NCBI GenBank assembly: GCA_012512465.1
Contig: JAAZED010000050.1
Location: 1 to 5,335, forward strand
Reading direction: 5' to 3'
Length of the DNA stretch: 5,335 nt
From: Oxalobacter sp.
GTDB taxonomy: Bacteria; Pseudomonadota; Gammaproteobacteria; Burkholderiales; Burkholderiaceae_D
Position numbers and translations under genes: made by a program. The stretch's first letter is position 1; each line of letters opens with the position of its first letter. This document shows positions 1 to 5,335 of the stretch, in pieces. A model generated the notes under the pieces. That model was not told the origin of the DNA. It made no database searches and saw only the letters and a program-made list of their open reading frames with translations.

Positions 1-642
1 GGATGGGCATCAAATTCAAAATACGCGTTTTTAGGCGCCATGCGTGCGGCAGCCCAGATGATTTCCTTCGGCATCCCGATGGGGTTTGTCCTGGTGACGG
101 TCCTGATGGTCTCGGGCAGCACAAATCTTTCAGACATTGTGGCGGCGCAGAACAGGGGCTTTTTCGCCGGGCATGGTTTGGGTATTTTTTCGTGGAACTG
201 GCTGCCGCTTTTACCCCTGTACGTGATTTTCATCATTTCCAGCCTTGCCGAGACAGCACGCCATCCTTTTGATGCGGTTGAAGGGGAATCCGAAATTGTC
301 GGCGGGCATATGGTTGAATATTCCGGCATTGGGTTTGGCCTGTTTTTCATGGCCGAATATGCCAACATGATTCTTTTTTCCGCCATGGCAGCTATCCTCT
401 TTCTTGGCGGATGGCTGCCGCCGGTGGACTGGGCTGTGCTGTCATGGGTGCCGGGGTGGATCTGGCTGGGTGCAAAGACATTCGTTGTGGTTTCCACCTT
501 TATCTGGGTCAGGGGAACGTTCCCGCGCTACCGTTATGACCATACCATGCGGCTGGGCTGGAAAGTGTTTCTTCCCATTACACTGGGTTATCTGGTGCTG
601 GTGGCGTGCTGGATGCACTCGCCTTTCAATATCTGGGTCTGA
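1..642 (+). CDS. nuoH: NADH-quinone oxidoreductase subunit H (5' partial)
   Basis: This is the membrane subunit that forms most of the quinone-binding chamber of complex I and links it to the proton channels. The frame is open from base 1 and ends in TGA at 640-642. The 213 visible residues are the C-terminal portion of a protein usually about 350 long. Landmarks, in window residue numbers, are GWASNSKY at 1-8, the [10 protein letters not shown] acidic loop at 90-99, EYSG at 106-109, AEYANM at 118-123, and a FPRYRYD stretch near the C-terminus, ending SPFNIWV. The acidic residues of the loop (Glu84, Asp91, Glu94, Glu96, Glu98, Glu106) and Glu119 are present. The oddity is residue 24: the transmembrane motif normally reading SYE-I-P-M-G-F is SFGIPMGF, so the conserved channel glutamate is Gly. 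The family is certain. The N-terminal third lies outside the window. nuoI follows after 20 bases. Confidence 0.97.
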   Translation, partial: GWASNSKYAFLGAMRAAAQMISFGIPMGFVLVTVLMVSGSTNLSDIVAAQNRGFFAGHGLGIFSWNWLPLLPLYVIFIISSLAETARHPFDAVEGESEIVGGHMVEYSGIGFGLFFMAEYANMILFSAMAAILFLGGWLPPVDWAVLSWVPGWIWLGAKTFVVVSTFIWVRGTFPRYRYDHTMRLGWKVFLPITLGYLVLVACWMHSPFNIWV

Positions 643-662
643 TGAGGGGAAAAAACAGGGCC

Positions 663-1154
663 ATGATGAAAGCGATCAGAAAATTTTTCAGCACTTTCCT
701 GCTTGTCGAGCTGGCAAAAGGGCTTGCCGTGACAGCGCGCTACCTGTTTTCGCGCAAGGTGACGGTCCAGTATCCGGAAGAGAAGACGCCGCTTTCCCCG
801 CGCTTTCGCGGCATGCATGCCTTGAGGCGCTATCCGAATGGTGAAGAGCGCTGCATTGCCTGCAAATTATGTGAGTCTGTCTGTCCTGCCCTGGCGATCA
901 CGATTGAATCCGATAGTCGTGAAGACGGAACGCGAAGGACAGTGCGTTACGATATCGACCAGAACAAATGCATTTTCTGCGGCCTTTGTGAAGAAGCATG
1001 CCCGGTTGATGCGATTGTGCAGACACAGCTGTTTGAATATGTGAGCCACAGCAGAAGCGGGCTGTATTTTACGAAGGAAGAGCTGCTGGCAGTAGGCGAC
1101 AGGTATGAAGACGATATCGCCAGCGCAAGGGAAGCGGATGCGCCTTATCGATAA
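663..1154 (+). CDS. nuoI: NADH-quinone oxidoreductase subunit I (two 4Fe-4S clusters)
   Basis: This is the ferredoxin-like subunit that carries electrons through clusters N6a and N6b toward N2 and quinone, docked on NuoH at the membrane face. Counting from the ATG at 663 it has 163 residues, the usual length in this group. Two CxxCxxCxxxCP motifs are intact: Cys64, 67, 70, 74 ([12 protein letters not shown]) and Cys103, 106, 109, 113 ([12 protein letters not shown]). An amphipathic N-terminal helix (residues 5-30) precedes the [19 protein letters not shown] block typical of proteobacterial NuoI. Two adjacent ATG codons, 663 and 666, could start it. AGGG at 657-660 sits better for 666, giving 162 residues, while GAGGGG at 644-649 is distant from both. 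The frame stays open upstream to 606, but that part overlaps nuoH and does not resemble the family. nuoJ follows after 21 bases. Nothing in the protein looks damaged. Confidence 0.96.
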   Translation: MMKAIRKFFSTFLLVELAKGLAVTARYLFSRKVTVQYPEEKTPLSPRFRGMHALRRYPNGEERCIACKLCESVCPALAITIESDSREDGTRRTVRYDIDQNKCIFCGLCEEACPVDAIVQTQLFEYVSHSRSGLYFTKEELLAVGDRYEDDIASAREADAPYR

Positions 1155-1175
1155 AGACACAGGTTTGATCTGAAT

Positions 1176-1820
1176 ATGGAATTTCAAACGATATTGTTTT
1201 ACGGGTTTTCGGCCATACTGGTCCTGGCCGCGCTGCGTGTCATCACGGCGCGCAACCCGGTGCATTCCGCGCTTTATCTGGTGCTCTCGTTTTTTTCGGC
1301 CGCTGCCATCTGGATTCTCTTGAAGGCGGAATTTCTCGCACTGGTGCTGATGCTGGTTTATGTCGGGGCGGTCATGGTGCTTTTCCTCTTTGTCGTGATG
1401 CTGCTGGATGTCAATCTGGCCACGCTCAGGGAAGGATTCCGGCGAAATCTGGCCGTTGCCATCCCGGTCGGTATCCTTATCGTTTTCGAAATAACGATGG
1501 TACTGATGAAAGGTTTCTGGGTGGAAGAACCAACGGTACCCAAAGCCTCGGAGACGATCGGACTGACCCGCGAACTGGGGCGGGTGCTTTATACCGAGTA
1601 CCTGTACGCTTTTGAAATCGCGGCTGCGATTCTGGTGGTTGCCATGGTGGCAGCGGTTGCCCTGACATTGCGCCGCCGCAGTGATGTGAAATACACATCG
1701 GCAGCAGAAGCGGTCAAGGTCACGAAAAGCGACCGGCTGCGTCTGGTTGAGATGGAGGCGGATACCGATTATGGACGCCAGACGGAAAATAATCCGCCGG
1801 ATGAGGGAGGAAAAGCATGA
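1176..1820 (+). CDS. nuoJ: NADH-quinone oxidoreductase subunit J
   Basis: This membrane subunit wraps NuoK and NuoA. Its third transmembrane helix, with a pi-bulge, moves during the coupling of quinone reduction to proton transfer. It is 214 residues long, normal for betaproteobacteria. Recognition rests on [20 protein letters not shown] (residues 21-40), KAEFLA (50-55, with Glu52), and the signature [18 protein letters not shown] (61-78) containing the conserved tyrosine (Tyr62). About five hydrophobic segments lie at roughly 5-24, 29-49, 54-76, 90-111 and 145-168, followed by a polar cytoplasmic tail of about 45 residues. The start has only a weak ribosome site (ACAGG at 1159-1163, rather far away), so translation may be coupled to nuoI. 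The stop codon overlaps the nuoK start (ATGA at 1817-1820). The conserved residues appear intact. Confidence 0.95.
   Translation: MEFQTILFYGFSAILVLAALRVITARNPVHSALYLVLSFFSAAAIWILLKAEFLALVLMLVYVGAVMVLFLFVVMLLDVNLATLREGFRRNLAVAIPVGILIVFEITMVLMKGFWVEEPTVPKASETIGLTRELGRVLYTEYLYAFEIAAAILVVAMVAAVALTLRRRSDVKYTSAAEAVKVTKSDRLRLVEMEADTDYGRQTENNPPDEGGKA
1806..1810 (+). promoter_or_regulatory. Ribosome binding site of nuoK
   Basis: GGAGG, inside a longer GAGGGAGGAAAAG run at the end of nuoJ, lies six bases before the ATG at 1817. It is the strongest Shine-Dalgarno match in the window and fixes the nuoK start, which overlaps the nuoJ stop by four bases. Confidence 0.85.
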
Positions 1821-2125
1821 CGCTGTCTCTTGTCCACTACCTGATCCTGGGCGGCATCCTCTTTGCCATTTCAATCGTCGGTATTTTCGTCAATCGCCGA
1901 AATCTGCTTATCCTGCTGATGTCGGTTGAATTGATGCTTTTGGCGGTGAATATGAATTTCGTTGCCTTTTCCCATTATCTGGGGGATGCTGCCGGCCAGA
2001 TTTTTGTCTTTTTCATCCTGACCGTGGCGGCGGCAGAAACGGCAATCGGCCTGGCGATTCTGGTTGTGCTTTTCCGCAACCTGAATTCCATCAATGTCGA
2101 CGATCTCGACAGCCTGAAAGGATAG
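1817..2125 (+). CDS. nuoK: NADH-quinone oxidoreductase subunit K
   Basis: This small three-helix membrane subunit, related to MrpC, sits between NuoJ and NuoN and supplies two buried glutamates to the central proton path. It is 102 residues long, the usual size. Both functional acids are present: Glu38 in the second helix ([16 protein letters not shown]) and Glu74 in the third ([13 protein letters not shown]), matching E. coli Glu36 and Glu72. The C-terminus ends in DLDSLKG before TAG, the normal betaproteobacterial end, so the gene is complete and not truncated. What follows is unusual: the next gene, ten bases on, is nuoN rather than nuoL. Since nuoK itself is intact, the missing genes were lost or moved cleanly downstream of its stop. 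Confidence 0.97.
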   Translation: MTLSLVHYLILGGILFAISIVGIFVNRRNLLILLMSVELMLLAVNMNFVAFSHYLGDAAGQIFVFFILTVAAAETAIGLAILVVLFRNLNSINVDDLDSLKG

Positions 2126-2129
2126 GTGG
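2124..2129 (+). promoter_or_regulatory. Ribosome binding site of nuoN
   Basis: AGGTGG overlaps the nuoK stop and lies six bases before the ATG at 2136. It supports that start over the ATG at 2131, which meets a stop after two codons. A second purine-rich stretch, GAAAGGA at 2116-2122, is better spaced for the dead-end ATG at 2131. Confidence 0.6.
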
Positions 2130-2135
2130 CATGAG
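2126..2135 (+). other. nuoK-nuoN junction lacking nuoL and nuoM
   Basis: Ten bases separate the nuoK stop from the nuoN start, at the place where most proteobacterial nuo operons carry nuoL and nuoM. No remnant of either gene is visible: there is no fragment of the NuoL HVWLADAM or NuoM HTWLPDAH type anywhere in the window. A tiny frame ATG-AGA-TGA at 2131-2139 overlaps the nuoN start and could be the scar of the former nuoL start, but it is too short to be proof. Both neighbouring genes are complete, which argues against a chimeric assembly collapse between the paralogous L, M and N genes. Confidence 0.85.
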
Positions 2136-3665
2136 ATGAATGACATTAATCTAGCGTTGGCATATCCTGAAATTATCCTGCTGGTTTGCGCATTGGGCAT
2201 TCTTGTCGTGGATATGTATCTCCCGCAAAAGAGGCGGGCCGTGACCTGGGGGCTTTCCCTTGCTGCGGTTGTTCTTTGTGCGCTCCCCTGTTTTCATCTG
2301 CTGCCGGTATCGGAAGTGACATATACCTTTAGCGGCATGTTTGTTTCTGATCCGCTTTCCCGCATGCTCAAGCTGTGTACCTGCCTGGCCATGTTTGTCA
2401 CACTGGTTTATTCGCGCCGCTATATTGATGAAAGGGGCATGACCGGCGGATTCATCGGCGGCGAGTTTTACGTCCTGGCCCTTTTTTCCCTGCTCGGCCA
2501 GATGATTGTCATTTCCGGCACCAATTTCCTGGTCCTCTATCTTGGCATCGAGCTGATGTCACTGCCGCTTTATGCGCTCACCGCCATGCGCCGCAACGAT
2601 GTACGGGTCTCAGAAGCAGCTATCAAGTATTTTATTCTTGGCATGCTTGGCTCCGGTTTTCTCCTGTACGGGATTTCCATGCTGTATGGTGCAACAGGAT
2701 CCCTGGATTTTGCCGACATACTGAAGGCCTGTGTATCCGGCGAGATCAATGAGACCGTTCTGGTTTTTGGCGTGGTTTTTGTTGTTGCCGGCATGGCATT
2801 CAAGCTGGGGGTGGCCCCCTTTCATATGTGGGTGCCCGATGTGTATGAAGGGGCACCGTCATCGGTGACCCTGCTCATTGGCGGTTTGCCCAAGCTGACC
2901 GCTTTTGCCCTCTTTTTCCGGGTGCTTGTCGAAGGGATGTGGCCGCTGGTCATCAGTTGGCAGCAGATGCTGATCGTGATGGCTGTCTTGTCCATGGCGA
3001 TAGGCAATATCATCGCCCTGCGGCAGACCAATCTCAAGCGGATGCTGGCTTATTCGGGTATTGCGCATGGCGGTTTCACCCTGCTGGGCATGCTTTCCGG
3101 CGTGTTTGATGGCGCTGTCCTACAGCACACGATTGATGGCTGGAGTGCCGCCTTGTTTTATACCCTGGCTTATGTCCTGGTTTTTTCGGGAGCTTTCGGC
3201 GTCATGCTGGCCATGGCGCGGGCCGGTTTTGAGGCTGAGTTGCTTGATGATATGCGCGGGCTGAATAAGAGAAGCCCCTGGCTTGCTTTCATGATGCTGC
3301 TTTTCATGCTGTCCATGACAGGATTGCCTCCCCTGATCGGGTTTTATGCCAAGCTGTCTGTTCTTGAGGCGGTGGTGGGTGCCGGCCGAATCTGGCTGGC
3401 GGTGATCGCCATTGTGCTGTCCGTCATCGGTGCTTTTTATTATCTGAACGTGGTTCGGCTGATGTATTTTGACGCGCCGTCTGATTCAGAAAAAATTGTC
3501 ATGTCGGGCGAAGTCCGGGTGATGCTGGTGTTAAACGGCCTGGCGGTCCTGCTGCTGGGTGTTTTTCCCGGCGGCCTGATGAGCTGGTGTGAATCGGTTA
3601 TTTACCGGGCCCTGTCGCACTCGCTGAGTGAAGGTGTTATTATCACCGTGTTATCTTACCCTTGA
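2136..3665 (+). CDS. nuoN: NADH-quinone oxidoreductase subunit N
   Basis: This is the proximal antiporter-like (Mrp-related) proton-translocating subunit of the complex I membrane arm, next to NuoK. It has 509 residues and many hydrophobic helices; about 14 are expected for the family. NuoN identity, rather than L or M, is shown by the start [25 protein letters not shown] (134-148), [20 protein letters not shown] (222-241) and [11 protein letters not shown] (397-407). The key charged residues are all present: Glu139, Lys223, Lys253 and Lys406, corresponding to E. coli Glu133, Lys217, Lys247 and Lys395. The protein is somewhat longer than the usual 485-495, mostly from a C-terminal tail of about 12 residues after RALSHS (491-496) that runs to the TGA at 3663. 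It directly follows nuoK because nuoL and nuoM are missing, so in the assembled enzyme it may be the outermost pump subunit. aroC begins eight bases after its stop. Confidence 0.97.
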   Translation: MNDINLALAYPEIILLVCALGILVVDMYLPQKRRAVTWGLSLAAVVLCALPCFHLLPVSEVTYTFSGMFVSDPLSRMLKLCTCLAMFVTLVYSRRYIDERGMTGGFIGGEFYVLALFSLLGQMIVISGTNFLVLYLGIELMSLPLYALTAMRRNDVRVSEAAIKYFILGMLGSGFLLYGISMLYGATGSLDFADILKACVSGEINETVLVFGVVFVVAGMAFKLGVAPFHMWVPDVYEGAPSSVTLLIGGLPKLTAFALFFRVLVEGMWPLVISWQQMLIVMAVLSMAIGNIIALRQTNLKRMLAYSGIAHGGFTLLGMLSGVFDGAVLQHTIDGWSAALFYTLAYVLVFSGAFGVMLAMARAGFEAELLDDMRGLNKRSPWLAFMMLLFMLSMTGLPPLIGFYAKLSVLEAVVGAGRIWLAVIAIVLSVIGAFYYLNVVRLMYFDAPSDSEKIVMSGEVRVMLVLNGLAVLLLGVFPGGLMSWCESVIYRALSHSLSEGVIITVLSYP

Positions 3666-3673
3666 TTTTTCCC

Positions 3674-4789
3674 ATGTCCGGCAATACATTTGGCAGGCTG
3701 TTTACCGTTACCACTTTCGGCGAATCGCACGGAAAAGTGATCGGCTGCATCATCGATGGTTGCCCGCCGGGCATGTACTTGTCCGAGGCTGATATCCAGC
3801 CCGAGCTGGATCGCCGGAGGCCGGGCACGTCACGTCATGTCACGCAGCGTAATGAATCTGATACGGTGAAGATTCTTTCCGGCATTTACGAGGGAAAAAC
3901 AACCGGCGCACCCATAGCGCTCCTTATTGAAAACGAGGATCAGCGCAGCAGTGATTATGGCAACCTGGGCGAGATTTTCCGTCCGGGACATGCCGACTAC
4001 ACTTACTGGCAGAAATACGGTATCCGTGACCCTCGGGGTGGCGGACGCTCGTCTGCACGGCTGACCGCCATGGCGGTGGCTGCGGGTGCGGTTGCCGGAA
4101 AATGGCTCCATGAACAATACGGCACGACAGTGAGGGCCTGCCTGAGCCAGCTGGGCGATATCGCGATTCCTTTCCGTTCCTGGGAACTGGCAGGAGACAA
4201 TCCGTTTTTTGCGCCTACTGATGATGTCTCGTTGCTTGCAGAAATGGAAACAGCAATGGATGCGCTTCGGCGGGAAGGTGACTCAATAGGCGCCCGTGTG
4301 GATATGGTGGCACAGCAGGTGCCTGTCGGGCTGGGCGACCCGCTTTACAGCAAGCTCGATGCCATGATCGCCTTTGCCATGATGGGGATTAATGCGGTCA
4401 AGGGCGTGGAGATTGGTGCCGGTTTTGACGCGATTGCACAGCGAGGCTCTGAGCATGGCGATGAGCTGACCCCGGACGGGTTTACGGCCAATCGGGCAGG
4501 CGGTGTCCTGGGCGGGATTTCAACCGGGCAGGATATCACCGTATCCCTGGCGGTCAAGCCCACCCCTTCCATCCGTCTCCCCCGCCAGTCAATTGATATT
4601 CACGGCAATCCTGTCACAATCGAAACCCACGGCAGGCACGATCCCTGTGTCGGTATCCGGGCGGTGCCGGTTGCCGAAGCCATGCTGAAGCTGGTCTTGA
4701 TGGATGCGGCGTTGCTCAACCGGGCACAGTGCGGTGATGTGCAGGTCGCCACGCCAAAAATAGCCGGACCGGATATTTCTGTCCGCTAA
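3674..4789 (+). CDS. aroC: Chorismate synthase
   Basis: This cytoplasmic enzyme needs reduced FMN and converts 5-enolpyruvylshikimate 3-phosphate to chorismate, the last shikimate pathway step. It has 371 residues from the ATG at 3674, close to the family norm. The three family signatures are visible: [16 protein letters not shown] (16-31), [19 protein letters not shown] (122-140) and [17 protein letters not shown] near the C-terminus. The catalytic histidines are His19 (GESHG) and His106 (RPGHADYTY). MSGNTFG is the usual N-terminus in betaproteobacteria, so 3674 is preferred over a TTG at 3662 that overlaps the nuoN stop and would add four residues. No good Shine-Dalgarno precedes the ATG, so it may depend on coupling to nuoN translation. 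There is no obvious terminator between nuoN and aroC, which suggests read-through from the nuo operon. An additional promoter inside nuoN cannot be excluded. Confidence 0.97.
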   Translation: MSGNTFGRLFTVTTFGESHGKVIGCIIDGCPPGMYLSEADIQPELDRRRPGTSRHVTQRNESDTVKILSGIYEGKTTGAPIALLIENEDQRSSDYGNLGEIFRPGHADYTYWQKYGIRDPRGGGRSSARLTAMAVAAGAVAGKWLHEQYGTTVRACLSQLGDIAIPFRSWELAGDNPFFAPTDDVSLLAEMETAMDALRREGDSIGARVDMVAQQVPVGLGDPLYSKLDAMIAFAMMGINAVKGVEIGAGFDAIAQRGSEHGDELTPDGFTANRAGGVLGGISTGQDITVSLAVKPTPSIRLPRQSIDIHGNPVTIETHGRHDPCVGIRAVPVAEAMLKLVLMDAALLNRAQCGDVQVATPKIAGPDISVR

Positions 4790-4819
4790 AAGCCGTGCGC
4801 TCAAACGGATATCTCTTTT

Positions 4820-5335
4820 GTGAAATCCAGTTCCTGGCCTGAACAGGCGTTCAGCTTCGGTTTCTTTTTCTTCTGTTATTACAGCTTTGTCGGCGTGTTT
4901 CCGCCGTACGTAAGCCTTTTTCTTGCTTATCGTGGTATTGGTGCCGTTGAGATCGGTGTGCTGATGTCCATCATGCAGGGCATGCGGATCATTGGGCCCA
5001 ATCTCTGGGGGTGGGCAGCGGATGTTACCCGGAAGCGCTCACGGGTACTGCAGGTCACGGCCATTTCCGCCTTTCTGGCTTTTTTTGGCCTCTTTTTCGG
5101 TGCCACTTTTTTCCAGTTTGCACTGATCATGGTTGCCATCAATCTTTTCACCAGTGCACAAGGCCCCCTGTCTGACGCCATCATGCTCTCCGAAATGCGG
5201 GGAAACCTCACCCGGTACGGACAGTTGCGCCTGTGGGGATCGGTAGGCTATATCGTGATGACATCGGCTGTCGGGTTTTTCCTGGATCGCTACGGGATTG
5301 AATGGATGCCCTGGATCGGCGCCATGATTTTAGCC
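4820..5335 (+). CDS. MFS transporter, LacY/HcaT-like (3' partial)
   Basis: These are the first 172 residues of an inner-membrane secondary transporter, running off the window in frame. The GTG at 4820 is the only plausible start between the in-frame aroC stop and the first transmembrane helix. A weak ACGGA at 4805-4809 could serve as ribosome site. Hydrophobic segments lie at about 11-36, 43-60, 77-98, 100-113 and 143-155. The second and third are separated by the cytoplasmic loop GWAADVTRKRSR (64-75), which resembles the MFS motif A region. YGQLRLWGSVGYI (133-145) matches the YGxxRxWGSxG motif of the LacY/nucleoside symporter/HcaT-like branch. Homologues often follow aroC in betaproteobacteria and are named only as MFS or 3-phenylpropionate-type transporters. 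The substrate cannot be told from sequence. The first helix is unusually rich in phenylalanine (GFFFFCYYSF). The reading frame is reliable; the function beyond the family is not. Confidence 0.88.
   Translation, partial: MKSSSWPEQAFSFGFFFFCYYSFVGVFPPYVSLFLAYRGIGAVEIGVLMSIMQGMRIIGPNLWGWAADVTRKRSRVLQVTAISAFLAFFGLFFGATFFQFALIMVAINLFTSAQGPLSDAIMLSEMRGNLTRYGQLRLWGSVGYIVMTSAVGFFLDRYGIEWMPWIGAMILA

Noticed and set aside
404..844. A 146-codon plus-strand frame overlapping nuoH and nuoI
   Set aside because: It is an out-of-frame reading of two clear genes, with a Trp/Cys/Arg-rich product and no family resemblance.
867..1874. A 335-codon open frame on the minus strand opposite nuoI, nuoJ and the start of nuoK
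   Set aside because: It lies opposite genes with unmistakable homology. Its product is rich in His, Gln and Arg, as expected for the antisense of hydrophobic genes, and shows no recognisable domain.
3618..3647. Small inverted repeats near the end of nuoN as an intrinsic terminator
   Set aside because: Stems are only four to five base pairs and are not followed by a T-run; they lie inside the coding region.
3638..3656. TATTAT and TTATCT as possible -10 boxes for an aroC promoter
   Set aside because: Neither has a reasonable -35 element at 16-18 bases upstream, and both lie in nuoN coding sequence; not supported enough to list.
2136..3665. A nuoM/nuoN or nuoL/nuoN chimera created by recombination or assembly collapse of paralogues
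   Set aside because: NuoN-type motifs run from the first residues to the last helices, with no switch to NuoL or NuoM motifs, so a paralogue crossover inside the gene is not visible.
4927..5211. A minus-strand frame opposite the transporter
   Set aside because: The opposite strand encodes a coherent MFS N-terminal half with the YGxxRxWGS motif; the minus-strand product has no recognisable features.

Overview
The window is a stretch of bacterial chromosome carrying the 3' half of a respiratory complex I (NADH:quinone oxidoreductase, nuo) operon, followed on the same strand by chorismate synthase (aroC) and the start of a major facilitator transporter. Everything reads on the plus strand and genes overlap or lie within about 30 bases of each other. 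The proteins look betaproteobacterial: NuoI has the [23 protein letters not shown] region, NuoK ends in DLDSLKG, AroC begins MSGNTFG, and aroC is followed by a LacY/HcaT-like transporter. The moderate GC content, low 50s percent by eye, would fit a member of Burkholderiales such as an Oxalobacteraceae relative. That placement is an inference from remembered family sequences, not from a search.

Layout: 1-642 nuoH (5' end cut off by the window edge); 663-1154 nuoI; 1176-1820 nuoJ; 1817-2125 nuoK (ATGA overlap with nuoJ); 2136-3665 nuoN; 3674-4789 aroC; 4820-5335 MFS transporter (3' end cut off). There is no gene-free stretch longer than about 30 bases, and no rRNA, tRNA, CRISPR, insertion sequence or convincing intrinsic terminator.

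The standout feature is what is absent. The usual order is nuoH-I-J-K-L-M-N, but here nuoK, complete to its normal C-terminus, is followed after only 10 bases by nuoN, complete from its normal N-terminus. nuoL and nuoM, about 3.4 kb in most bacteria, are missing. They encode the two distal antiporter-like proton-pumping subunits of the membrane arm. What remains (H, J, K, N, and presumably A upstream) is the contiguous proximal part of the arm. NuoN, NuoK and NuoJ keep their key charged residues, so these genes do not look decayed.

A second oddity is in NuoH. The near-invariant glutamate of the fifth transmembrane helix (SYE motif; human ND1 Glu143, about Glu157 in E. coli) is glycine here (SFG), a change needing at least two base substitutions. 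Together these suggest a shortened complex I with altered proton translocation. The alternative is that nuoL and nuoM sit elsewhere in the genome, which this window cannot exclude.

Functionally, NuoI carries electrons through two 4Fe-4S clusters to the quinone site at NuoH, and NuoJ, NuoK and NuoN form the membrane proton path. AroC makes chorismate for aromatic amino acids, folate and quinones. The transporter's substrate is unknown.
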